Assembly: GCA_036939975.1 (NCBI GenBank)
Contig: JALLPB010000313.1
Location: forward strand, 1-19,854
Reading direction: 5' to 3'
Source of the DNA: Cyclostephanos tholiformis
Lineage: Eukaryota > Bacillariophyta > Thalassiosirophyceae > Thalassiosirales > Thalassiosiraceae
DNA length: 19,854 nt
This document shows, piece after piece, positions 8,368 to 16,749 of the stretch. The position numbers and the translations under genes are program-made. Numbering within the stretch: position 1 is the stretch's first letter; every line of letters begins with the position of its first letter. Under the pieces are notes generated by a model that worked only from the letters and a program-made list of their open reading frames with translations, was not told the DNA's origin and did not search any database.

Positions 8368-11157
8368 TTACAATGCACCATCATAGTTCTCCACATTATC
8401 TTGTGCAATAGTCAGCTCAGGACTGGAAGGTACAAATTCAGTGGTAACAGCAGGATCCTTGGATGTGAGCTTATCATCCTCCTCCTTAGCGGCAATATCG
8501 GCCGACGTTGGAGTACCTGCTCCTGAATCTATCTTCGGGAGCAAAAATGATTCTATCCCAGAGCCCTTGTTGGTATTCTTGTACATGATTGATATCTGAT
8601 GGAACAAGTCCAATATCCCCCCTTTTATATCCACGGCGCCGCCAATCACATCCTCGGGCGGGTACACACCCCCGGGGCCTTTTCCGAGCAAGGTCTTAAT
8701 GCGCTTGTTATTCCTGACGCGTCGCGCGATGCTCAGCTTGGAATTCATGCGATGGTACTCCTCAGTGATATAACCGAAGAATTCCGGACTGAAGGTCACG
8801 TTCTCCGCAATGAATTCTTGGATGCGCGTGAACAGAGGCAGATATTCAGGGGAGAGTGTCGTGGCGACGCGAGCCCACTCCACCCCAGAGGCCACAGCAG
8901 GACGCCGGCGCTTGCCTAGCGAGACGCCCGTTGTGGAATCCTCAACATCGCTCAGTGTGACATCGTTCAGGGGGACATCGGCAGTCGCACTAGGGGGGAC
9001 CTTAGGGTGGTCGTCCAGACTCTTCTCCACCAGATCTTGCAGCGCCGCGGCGGCGGCTCTGGCGGATTTTATCGCTTCAGCTTTTTTCGCCTCCTCCCTC
9101 TTGCGTATCTCCTGCATGACTCTGCGCGCCCTCTCCTCCTTCCGATCCGCGATGCTCTTCAGCTGCATCGCCACCGGGTGGGAGGTCACCCTGTAAAATA
9201 GCATGTAGGCCTCAGCATTGCGCACCTCGTCCCACGACGAGCGCACAACCTTGGCATCGTCCATCATCCACCACTCCTTCTTGGTGACGTTGTGGACATA
9301 TGCTATGTAGTGCCCTGAGTGGCTGTTCTTGCCGCTGTGCACAACAACGGCGAATAGGCGACAGATGGCCTTCTGGAAGACGGTCTGCTGAAGCTGGGGG
9401 GTCAGGTAGGGCTTCATGTCTAACACGGGCCCAAAGCCAACGTGGCCCTCGATCTTGGCTGAACCAGAAGGGCCAACGTTGCTACCGTCGTAGTCGCCCC
9501 CCTGCGGGACCGAGCTGGACCCGCGCCCGGACCGGCCGCTGCTGCGTGTTCCTGACGTAGATCCGCCACCGTTCTCGGTCTGGTAGTACGCTCCGCCCCC
9601 CCCACTGCCCTTCTTCGCCGATCCATACCGAAATCTCTTGAGGTGCAGAGTCAGAATGGGTGGGATGGACGCGAGCTTGGAGGTCTTGGTGGCCTTTCCA
9701 AGCTTACCGCACCTTTCGCACTTATACCCCGAGTCGAGGTGCTCGCTGCTTATGAATCTTTCGAGAGCCTGTGTGACATCGGCGAGGGGCATGTTGGACG
9801 CGGGAGACGTGGATCGCGACGAGGACATGGATGCGCCCCCGACTGCGGCGCCTCCCCGCACTTGGGGATTGAAGTCGGATCGGACGGGAAGGATGTCGAG
9901 GCCGATGTCCTCGATGGGATCGATCTTGCAGGACGTCGAGCGACAAGCGGAGCATGTGACGTTCGATTCCACCGTGCCCCTGAAGAGGCGGAAGGGGTAC
10001 TCTTCGTCTTCATAGGCGAAACTTTCACTCCTCGACGACAACAAGGACGAACTCCCGTTGGCGGCGCGCGCACCTTTGCAGCTGGTCTGCATGGCGTCTA
10101 TCAGCAGCCTCAGGAACTCGTGCGAGTCCTCCTGCACCCCCCTCCGGAACCAAGGGGCGACCTTGGTCATGAAACCGGATACGAAGGCCTCTGGGACGAA
10201 CGGCCCCGACTCCCGCGCTGTCACTCCGTCGACGCCGCCGTCAGACGACGGTCCCGTCCTGGTCCGAGCGGTGTAGTCCCCGTCCTGGTCAATGTCGACG
10301 TCGTCCCCCACTGCGATCGGCGCCTCGTCGGGCCTTGAGTGGACGCGTCCGAGGAGTCTCTCGACCTCGCAAAGCGTGCAGTACTCGTAATCCGGGAGGA
10401 GGAGGGCATCGTCGCCTCCCCCCGACCCTTCGACGCACGACGGAAGGGGAACCCCGCCGCCCTTCCTCGCCCTAGTTGACGACGACTTGGACGAACCCCC
10501 GGACCCCGCCGACCCGTCGGACGACGCCGAGTGCGATCGACGATGGGATTGCACGGCGGCTTCTTCCCCCGCGCACGCGCCGATTACGTCGTCGGGCGCG
10601 CCCCCGTCGTGGACGGGGGCTGATCCAGCGGACGACGGCATGCTGGCCGTCGCTCGCAACTGCTCGCGGGCGCGCGTCCTCCTCCTCCTCTCGTTTCGGA
10701 TGGCGACCGGGCAGCGGCGGAGATGGGACTCGGCGTCGAGGGCGTGACAGAGCTCCGGCGCGTGCGCCAGGGCCTGCAGGGCCGCGTTCATGTAGCAGGT
10801 GTTCCCGAGGTTGGCAACTCCCGTGGCTTTTTTTTGTCGAAGGGGCGATCAGCAAATATGTGTGTGAGAGTGACAGAGAATAGGGTGCGAGGCAGGAGAA
10901 ATCGAGGGGGTGGAAAAGTGGCCGGGTAGGGGGAACTCACCAACCTCTCGAGGAGGGGGGGGCGGAACGAAGTTGGGAGGTATCTCGAGCGTCCCTGTCG
11001 TCGTCGTAGGCGTTCCATCGAAGGCGTCAGCGTCGACGCCGCCGGACCGTGCAGTCCGGTCGATGATGGCCATCGTCGACGCCCCCGTTGTGGAGGAGGC
11101 TGTGTCTTCGATCGGAGGGGGGGGAGGGGACGGTGTTGGCTGGCGATAGGGAGGCAT
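8368..11157 (-). CDS. Ubiquitin-specific protease (USP, peptidase C19)
   Basis: A deubiquitinase that removes ubiquitin from protein substrates. My model has two exons read leftward, 11157-10941 and 10826-8368 (891 aa), joined in phase by a 114-nt intron. The Cys box spans the exon 2 start: TGVANLGNTCYMNAALQAL, catalytic Cys83. Next come the QEDSHEFLRLL helix, a zinc finger (C364/C367 and C442/C445), LTLHLKRFRYG, and the His box HSGHYIAYVHN with His578. Asp595 or 596 in WWMMDDAKVV completes the triad. Residues about 85-290 include a long low-complexity insert. The C-terminal 270 residues carry a charged helix (RKEERARRVMQEIRKREEAK) and an unrecognised conserved-looking segment. The N-terminal exon is proline-rich. 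The core resembles USP36/USP42-type enzymes, but I cannot assign the subfamily. Confidence 0.9.
10827..10940 (-). other. Intron of the ubiquitin-specific protease gene
   Basis: On the minus strand the donor is GTGAGT (starting at 10940) and the acceptor is an AAAAAG tract ending at 10827. Splicing rebuilds an alanine codon (GCC), 11 codons before the first internal Met of exon 2, and supplies the catalytic cysteine box. The acceptor lacks a good pyrimidine tract but is forced by the protein. Confidence 0.8.
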
Positions 11158-11974
11158 CGGATTTACCTTGATGTCCTCGTCTCGATCTATTTTTAACTGG
11201 CCAGTGCCGTAGGGGTATGTTTAAAAATTGCAGTGGTGGAGAGGGGGGGGGGGGCGGGGTAGGAGGGGTGTTCCATGACCGACACCTATAACTTCATCAT
11301 AGATAAATAATAATATATGACTTCTCCTCCAATCCACCCCCAGCCGTAATCACAGAAGATGATGGTTCGGAGTTATTATTAATGAAGATATCTATTGCGT
11401 GGTCCGGCTGGCTGAAGGGATAGGGGTTGGGGTGGCCAGTTGTCGAAACCATTCCTTCGATGGAGAGTACCTAGTAGTGTAGATAGATCCACGCGAACCT
11501 GCTGCATATGGTGGTGGTAGTAGCATTCAGACGAAGTCGCGCAAGGAAGACAGCTTTGTGAACGATGTGAGGCAACGCGGACAAAATAATACTGATTCCT
11601 ATTGGGGATTTACCACCCCACGTCCCACCCTTGCGCGCGGGCAGCCCTTTTTTTACTTTTTTTCTGATTTTTGATCGTAATATTTCTCAACAGGGAATGA
11701 TTCCTACATTGCTGGAGAAGTTGCGTACATATATTATTTCTCGTTCGATATTCTTTCCTTTTACTTAAGTAACGTGTTGAAGAGTACAATATCGTCAGCG
11801 AAATATTGGCGAAACATGTGCCGAGTCAGACGATGTTCTCTGGGGCGGGGCGGGCGGGGAAAAGGGGCGGGTCGCGTCGGGGGGGGTCGGGTTTGGAAAT
11901 ATTGGCAATGTACCATATCCGTCTACCTACAAAAACGCAAGAAATCATTGCAAGCTCTCGTTTTCACGCCCGAC
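11158..11974. other. Divergent intergenic region (USP and mitochondrial gene)
   Basis: This 800-bp region separates two genes transcribed away from each other, so it should hold both promoters. Features seen: a run of 12 G at 11243-11254 followed by more G blocks, an AT-rich patch at 11300-11320 (ATAAATAATAATATATGA) that could be a core promoter element, and a second G-rich block at 11838-11895. An open frame continues upstream of 11975 to 11774, but its translation is low-complexity and lacks conserved features. Confidence 0.45.
11838..11895 (+). promoter_or_regulatory. G-rich leader tract with quadruplex potential
   Basis: Repeated G blocks (GGGGCGGGGCGGGCGGGG, then GGGGCGGG and GGGGGGGG) lie 80 to 140 nt upstream of the chosen start of the mitochondrial-protein gene, on the sense strand. 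If transcribed, the 5-prime leader could fold into an RNA quadruplex and limit translation. This is a sequence-based prediction only. Confidence 0.4.
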
Positions 11975-12727
11975 ATGCTGAACATGAGCCTACGAAGGAT
12001 AAGCCCCCGCCTCATGGCACGTTGCAACGGTAACAACAGCGGCACCGCGGTTGCCCTCTCGAGCAGGTCGACGAAAACGCCCTGCGTACCGCACGTGTCT
12101 CGTCGTGCATTCTCAACACCTTACAAAGCTGACAGTAAGTCCACGGCCGAGGAGATGGAAGCAGCCCTCGAGAAAGCAAATGAAAGCATGAAGGCTTACT
12201 ATTCCTATCCGCCGGAAAAGGTCATCGCCGCCAAGAAGTTGAGGTTCAAACAGAGGTTATCGGACCGGCAGTTTTACTTGCAGTTGGGATTGAGTAAGTC
12301 TAGTCGTTGATCGGCATATCGTTAATCTGCCCCCAGTTGTGGCTATTCGTTTTCTAACTGCTTAATTTGACTTCGCCCCTTCCTAACATTCGCTTCCACA
12401 GGCGTGTCGCTGGTCTGTACTTTCTTAATAACGCCTTTCCTCGGGCGGAAGATCGCCTACGACGAGGAATTCAAGGAAAAATACGTCCCCAGTTGGTATG
12501 ACTTCACCGTGGAAAAGCCTAAGAACGCATGGACGAAGGAGGAGCTACAACGCGAGATCACTATGATGCAAACGAGATTGCACGAGCGCGCAATAGCGGG
12601 GGAGTTTACGCCCGAGAAGTTGGAGGAAATGAGGAGGACCATACATAAAAAGCCCGAGAAGGAAGAATTTGCACATTTCGCAAAGATGCATCCTGGTGTT
12701 GATGACGACGAAGAGCTGGAGGATTGA
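11975..12727 (+). CDS. Predicted mitochondrial single-pass membrane protein, unknown function
   Basis: My model joins exons 11975-12293 and 12402-12727 through an in-phase 108-nt intron (GTAAGT to CACAG), giving 214 aa. The N-terminus is rich in Arg, Ser and Ala with almost no acids, and ends in SRRAFSTPY, a typical mitochondrial presequence and cleavage context. A helix rich in Lys and Arg follows, then one hydrophobic segment (about residues 98-118, QLGLSVSLVCTFLITPFLG). After it come FKEKYVPSWYDFTVEKPKNA, a charged coiled-coil-like region (EELQREITMMQTRLHERAIA) and an acidic end. The layout suggests an inner-membrane subunit or assembly factor of the respiratory chain or import machinery. 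I recognise no family. I preferred ATG 11975 over the upstream frame because the presequence begins there; ATG 11984 is an alternative. Confidence 0.75.
12294..12401 (+). other. Intron of the mitochondrial-protein gene
   Basis: GTAAGT donor, pyrimidine-rich tract and CACAG acceptor, 108 nt. It splits a serine codon (A/GC) inside the predicted membrane helix, and joining the exons makes that helix continuous. Confidence 0.85.
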
Positions 12728-12839
12728 AGTAAATTGAAGCACGAGTCGATGACTGGGACATAACTCATAGGATAAAGATCGAGAAAATGTCGGTTATGGC
12801 TACCAATTGTAACATTTCATCGCATTGGTGTGCGTTTTT

Positions 12840-13727
12840 TCAATCGTCATCAAGATCATCCAAATCGACATCATCCCCTTCCAAAAACAAATCCTTCTCA
12901 ACTCTATCAGCCACGGCATCGACGCCGAACGCTCCGCCGCCGTCGATCCCATCCTTCGACGATGGTTCCTCCTCCCCCCCCGTCGCGACGTTCACGACCA
13001 GATCAGAATCCCCCTCCTGATCCTTGAATAGCTCCTTCTTGTAATTGTAAAGTTCCCTCCCGCTCAACACGCTCAATCCCTTCCCACCCTTCTTCTTCTT
13101 CATTTCCACCTCGACCATCTTCTTTATCTCCGCCTCCTTGCGTTTTCTCTTCCGTTCCTGCCACGCCTTGAACGTCGCCTCCGTGACAGGTGTGCCCTTC
13201 AGTCCCGACGAATTCAGCTCCTTTAGCTTCTGCTGTCTCTGCGCCTCGACGGTGTCCTCGAGAGTCGGAACGTAATTAGGATCCTCCTTCAACTTGTCCT
13301 CCATCTCCTGCGCGTCCATCTGGTACATGAGCTTCATGGCGTGGCTCGTCCCCCCCTTCTTCTCCCCGCTATCGTCGTGATCGCGTCCCTTGGCCTCGAC
13401 CCTGCCCTCATTCTTACCGAATTTCGGACCCTTCTTATTCACCGCCAGCAGTGCCTCCCCGAACAGCGCCGCCTGCTCGGCCTCCTTCGCCTTCTTGAGG
13501 GCCTTCCTCGCGAGCTTTTCCTCCTTTAGCTTGTGCTCCCTCGCGCGACTTTGGGCGTCTGTGCCCATGTTCATTATCGATTTTTCAGTAGATTTGACAT
13601 ATTGCTGCACCTTCGACGACTTATTCTTGTTCTTAAGTCCGAAGGTCTTATCTTCGAGGAGCTTTTCCTTCTTCTTCTGAGCGGCCTTCTTCGACTGTTG
13701 CTCCTGGGTGTTTTTTTTCGGCGGCAT
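12840..13727 (-). CDS. DFRP1/ZC3H15/Tma46-like protein without zinc fingers
   Basis: In animals and yeast this family (DFRP1/ZC3H15; Tma46) binds and stabilises the translational GTPase DRG1/Rbg1 on ribosomes. The N-terminus matches well: MPPKK, SKKAAQKKKEKLLEDKTFGL and KNKNKSSKVQQYVKS. The C-terminal DRG-binding region is also recognisable: TEATFKAWQERKRKRKEAEI (about 178-197), a Lys-rich stretch and LSVLSGRELYNYKKELF, followed by an acidic tail. The two CCCH zinc fingers that normally lie between these parts are absent; the 295-aa protein contains no cysteine, against about 426 aa for the human protein. The frame is uninterrupted, so this is not a splice error. The gene converges with the mitochondrial gene and diverges from the RBM25-like gene. 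The protein could still bind DRG1 while having lost RNA or ribosome contacts; that is inference. Confidence 0.82.
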   Translation of the reverse strand: MPPKKNTQEQQSKKAAQKKKEKLLEDKTFGLKNKNKSSKVQQYVKSTEKSIMNMGTDAQSRAREHKLKEEKLARKALKKAKEAEQAALFGEALLAVNKKGPKFGKNEGRVEAKGRDHDDSGEKKGGTSHAMKLMYQMDAQEMEDKLKEDPNYVPTLEDTVEAQRQQKLKELNSSGLKGTPVTEATFKAWQERKRKRKEAEIKKMVEVEMKKKKGGKGLSVLSGRELYNYKKELFKDQEGDSDLVVNVATGGEEEPSSKDGIDGGGAFGVDAVADRVEKDLFLEGDDVDLDDLDDD

Positions 13728-14096
13728 ATTCTCTATGACTCCGTTTTTCCTTTGCGTTTTTTGTTGTTGTTTTTACCACGTAACGACAATACAATTCGAA
13801 TGACGGCGTTGCCCAAGGGCGCTGTTTGCGTTGATACAGTCGGTACTCCGATGTTTGCCCCTCGGCCGGATCGTTGCCGTCGAGATGAGGTGAACCAGCT
13901 CGAGAGATAGAGTTTTGGGGGGTTCCGAGGATGGACAGACCAGGCGTCGGAGGGCAAAGAAAAATCAAAAATCGCTCGAAATCGAAACAAAAACCCGAAA
14001 TCATATGATTGTTTCTCATCATGTCCATGAACCCTCCGCCGCCGCTTCTGCCATCCTTCCCCCCCCCCCCCACCCCCACCCCCCGGCTTAGTCGCC
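13728..14096. promoter_or_regulatory. Divergent intergenic region, probable bidirectional promoter
   Basis: The start codons of the DFRP1-like and RBM25-like genes are 369 bp apart and point away from each other, so both promoters must lie in this short space. It contains T-rich stretches near 13745-13775, A-rich DNA near 13960-13995 and a 13-C run at 14059-14071. No clear TATA box is seen. Confidence 0.5.
14059..14071 (+). repeat. 13-C homopolymer before the RBM25-like start
   Basis: The run lies between candidate starts 14021/14027 and the in-frame ATG 14097. A length error of one base here would fuse the upstream Met-Asn-Pro-rich frame with the main frame. Such runs are prone to both sequencing error and real slippage. 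Confidence 0.8.
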
Positions 14097-16142
14097 ATGC
14101 CGCCGCTCCATCTCCCTCCCATTCCAACCGCCGGCGGGGCGATGCCGCCGCCGCATGTGGGCGTAGGTGGGATGATGACGATGCCGCCGCCGCCGCATCA
14201 CCACCACTTCCTTCCCCCCGGCGTGCCTCCCCCCGGCGCCATCCCCATGCCGGTCCTACCCCATCATCATCCTCCACCCTTACCCCCCCCGGCTCCGTCT
14301 AGCGGCGAAACCACAATCGGCAGTAACGGCGACAACGGTGGTCTCCACCTGAATCGTCACCCCCAGAACTTCGCCCAGACCGTCGTCCTCGTGGGTCTAC
14401 CTCCCTTTCTCCGCTCGGTCCGATCCCTTCGGGACGCGTCCCACCCGTGCGGTGCCGCACGTACCGTCCACGTCGGATGCTGCCCGCCAGGGAACGACGT
14501 CGATGCGCGCAAGTTCACCGAGCGAGGAATGACCCCAAGTATCATGGATGGACTCAAGTGGGAGGCAGCCAACGGGGGGATCGCGGTGGTCAAATTAGGT
14601 CACTACGGCGGAGCTAGGGACTTCGCGGGGGGTATGATGATACTGGCAAGGTGCGGGAGGGAGGGCATATTGCCATCGGGCGGAGACGATGGGATTGTCG
14701 CTACGACCACCGTCGAGGATACCGACGCCGCCGTCGTCGGTCCTCCCGACGATGGCGGCGACATCGTCGTCCTCGAGGCCGAGGCGAGGGGGACCGCCGA
14801 CGACAACGACGACAACTGGAGGGAGTCGAAGACGAAAGGTGAAGCGCAGGAGTTGTCCAAGAAACACTACGGCGAGAAGGAGGAGGCAGACCACCTCGAG
14901 ACGCTACGCCTATTGAGTGACGTGCGAGTGCATCACCTGTTCAACCACCACATACCCGATCCCGTCCCCCCGGACATGATAGTGCCCCAGCCTGATCCGG
15001 TACCGGATCCCGCCGTGCCCGTGCGTCTGCTCGAGGCACTGACGGCGCTACGTCTGCGGTATGACGAATCTGTCAGAGAGGCGGCGGAGCTCGTGCGGTC
15101 GGGGAGAGATCCTGCGTCGGCGTCATCCTCCTCTTCGTCGTACGTCAACGACGACCAGTGGGGCGGTCACGCCGCCGACGCTGGCACGGATGACGGCATC
15201 GAGGACGGAGTTGGTGGCGGCGATACCGTCGGAATGATGAAGCTGGACACTGCGAAGCTCGCGGCAGCCGCTGGGGGGGCCGCCGGATACGACGAGGAGG
15301 CCGACCCGCTCAATGCTCCTGAGGTGATCAAGGCGGTCATCGCGTTCAAGCGACGGCTGGAAGATCAAAATGTGAAAGGAAAGAAAAGGAGGATTGAGAT
15401 TGTCAACGACCGCATGGCGAAAAAGGTGGCGGAATTGCTGGAGAGGGGTAGAAGGGAACGGGAGGAGCAGCAGTTGTTGCAGCGGCAGAAGCAGCAGCAG
15501 CAACGTCAAGAAGAGACACAGCAACAGCATCAGGCCGTCGAGGGTGAGGAGGCGAAGCTGCAGCAGGACACAGGACGCAGAGGGGTATCAAATTTGCCAG
15601 CGTGGATGACTAAGGGCAGTGCCACGGGAGTCGTCGACCCCGAGAGTGGGGCCGCAGCCCCCCCTGCACCGGAGGAGGGGGTGGGTGGCGGTGGCGGCAG
15701 TAAGCGCAAGTTTGTCCCATCCGAGGCCAATCGTGACATAAACGCACGCAAGCAGAGGCTCGAAGTTGATGGGAATACGAGCCTGAGCGAGATCCGCGCA
15801 GCAAACGAGGCGGCCGATGAGCTGCGACGGGCAGAGGAGGCGGTGGCGCTTGCCGCCGTGGTGCCATTCGTGGCCGAAACAACCAATGAAGGCATCCTCT
15901 CGGCGGATAGCAAATTCCCCCCCCTTTCCCCTTCGGCCTCAGATCCGTTGAAGGAGTACGTGACTTCTCAGATCGTGGACTACCTAGGCGAGGAAGAATC
16001 GACCTTGATAGAATTTATTATGAAAGAATTGAGCAAGGAGGGAGGATGTAAGACATTGTCTCTGTTGGAGGAAATGAAGATGGTATTGGACGAAGTATCA
16101 GAAGATTTCGTGTTGGGATTGTATCGTAAAATGTTGGCTTAA
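14097..16142 (+). CDS. RBM25-like splicing factor with C-terminal PWI domain
   Basis: RBM25/Snu71-type proteins associate with U1 snRNP and influence 5-prime splice-site choice in the nucleus. This 681-aa protein shows the same order: a Pro/His-rich N-terminus (1-70), a diverged RRM-like region (about 92-195, with TVVLVGLPPFLRSV and GIAVVKLGHY), an acidic low-complexity middle, a basic and Gln-rich helix (415-480, AFKRRLEDQNVKGKKRRIEI), and a PWI domain at the end (about 615-681) with DYLGEEESTLIEFIMKEL and MVLDEVSEDFVLGLYRKML. The name-giving Pro-Trp-Ile is replaced by Glu-Tyr-Val. The start is uncertain: an in-frame ATG at 14097 is used, but ATGs at 14021 and 14027 lead into a proline-rich stretch one frame off, separated by a 13-C run. 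It is a single exon. Confidence 0.82.
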   Translation: MPPLHLPPIPTAGGAMPPPHVGVGGMMTMPPPPHHHHFLPPGVPPPGAIPMPVLPHHHPPPLPPPAPSSGETTIGSNGDNGGLHLNRHPQNFAQTVVLVGLPPFLRSVRSLRDASHPCGAARTVHVGCCPPGNDVDARKFTERGMTPSIMDGLKWEAANGGIAVVKLGHYGGARDFAGGMMILARCGREGILPSGGDDGIVATTTVEDTDAAVVGPPDDGGDIVVLEAEARGTADDNDDNWRESKTKGEAQELSKKHYGEKEEADHLETLRLLSDVRVHHLFNHHIPDPVPPDMIVPQPDPVPDPAVPVRLLEALTALRLRYDESVREAAELVRSGRDPASASSSSSSYVNDDQWGGHAADAGTDDGIEDGVGGGDTVGMMKLDTAKLAAAAGGAAGYDEEADPLNAPEVIKAVIAFKRRLEDQNVKGKKRRIEIVNDRMAKKVAELLERGRREREEQQLLQRQKQQQQRQEETQQQHQAVEGEEAKLQQDTGRRGVSNLPAWMTKGSATGVVDPESGAAAPPAPEEGVGGGGGSKRKFVPSEANRDINARKQRLEVDGNTSLSEIRAANEAADELRRAEEAVALAAVVPFVAETTNEGILSADSKFPPLSPSASDPLKEYVTSQIVDYLGEEESTLIEFIMKELSKEGGCKTLSLLEEMKMVLDEVSEDFVLGLYRKMLA

Positions 16143-16749
16143 CGCCAAAAGGCTCCGTGGACCTGTATCATGTAAGCCTCTGCAAATATCATCATTGTGC
16201 CAATCTTTATTACCGTATGTGTGTCATAACCGTACACAAAAGACTTTCTTGAGTGCTGAAAATGATTTGTAGCCTCGCTATTTCGTAGTGGAGGCGGAGG
16301 GGAGCGATAAAAAGGAAAAACATCTGGAAGTCACATCAATCATATTTTACTAATCTCCCAGTAAACAATTGGCATGAACGAGAACTTGCGTTTTCGTTTG
16401 GTTCGCACACAATTGTTTCTCATAAGTCCAATATATTATTGTCACAAAAATCTTACGGATGTCTTTGCCCTGTCTTTGAAAGCCACAATATATATTGTTG
16501 CCCGGTCAGTGAGATTAAGTTGGCGTGGGCATTTAATGTTTTTTTTCTGCGTACTAAGTAGTGGTGGTTTGGAGACGCTTGAAAATCGAATTGAAGTCTT
16601 CCTAAAGATACCAACAGTAATCTCGTCTCAGAGCTCCCAACTTGCCAAAAGTTGTCAGTCATAATCTCAGAAACCTCTCCGAAGCATAATGCATCTCAAT
16701 CGTATCTGCTAAAATTTTTAGTTTGGGGTTAGCCCGATAAATTATGTTA
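16143..16749. other. Convergent 3-prime region between RBM25-like and protease genes
   Basis: The interval is AT-rich and carries the 3-prime ends of two convergent genes. One open frame (about 16374-16664) is present, but its composition is not protein-like and nothing supports expression. No RNA gene or repeat was recognised. Confidence 0.45.

Noticed and set aside
9643..10338. Plus-strand open frame of 231 codons antisense to the ubiquitin protease
   Set aside because: It arises from GC-rich codons of the true gene; the opposite strand carries clear USP motifs.
11774..11974. Upstream in-frame extension of the mitochondrial protein
   Set aside because: It is Gly/Arg-rich from the G tract and would displace the presequence from the N-terminus.
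13648..14277. Minus-strand open frame of 209 codons across the divergent promoter
   Set aside because: It is Gly/Arg/Ala low complexity and overlaps the starts of two well-supported genes.
16374..16664. Open frame of 96 codons in the convergent 3-prime region
   Set aside because: Its composition and context give no support, and the opposite strand has an equally long frame.
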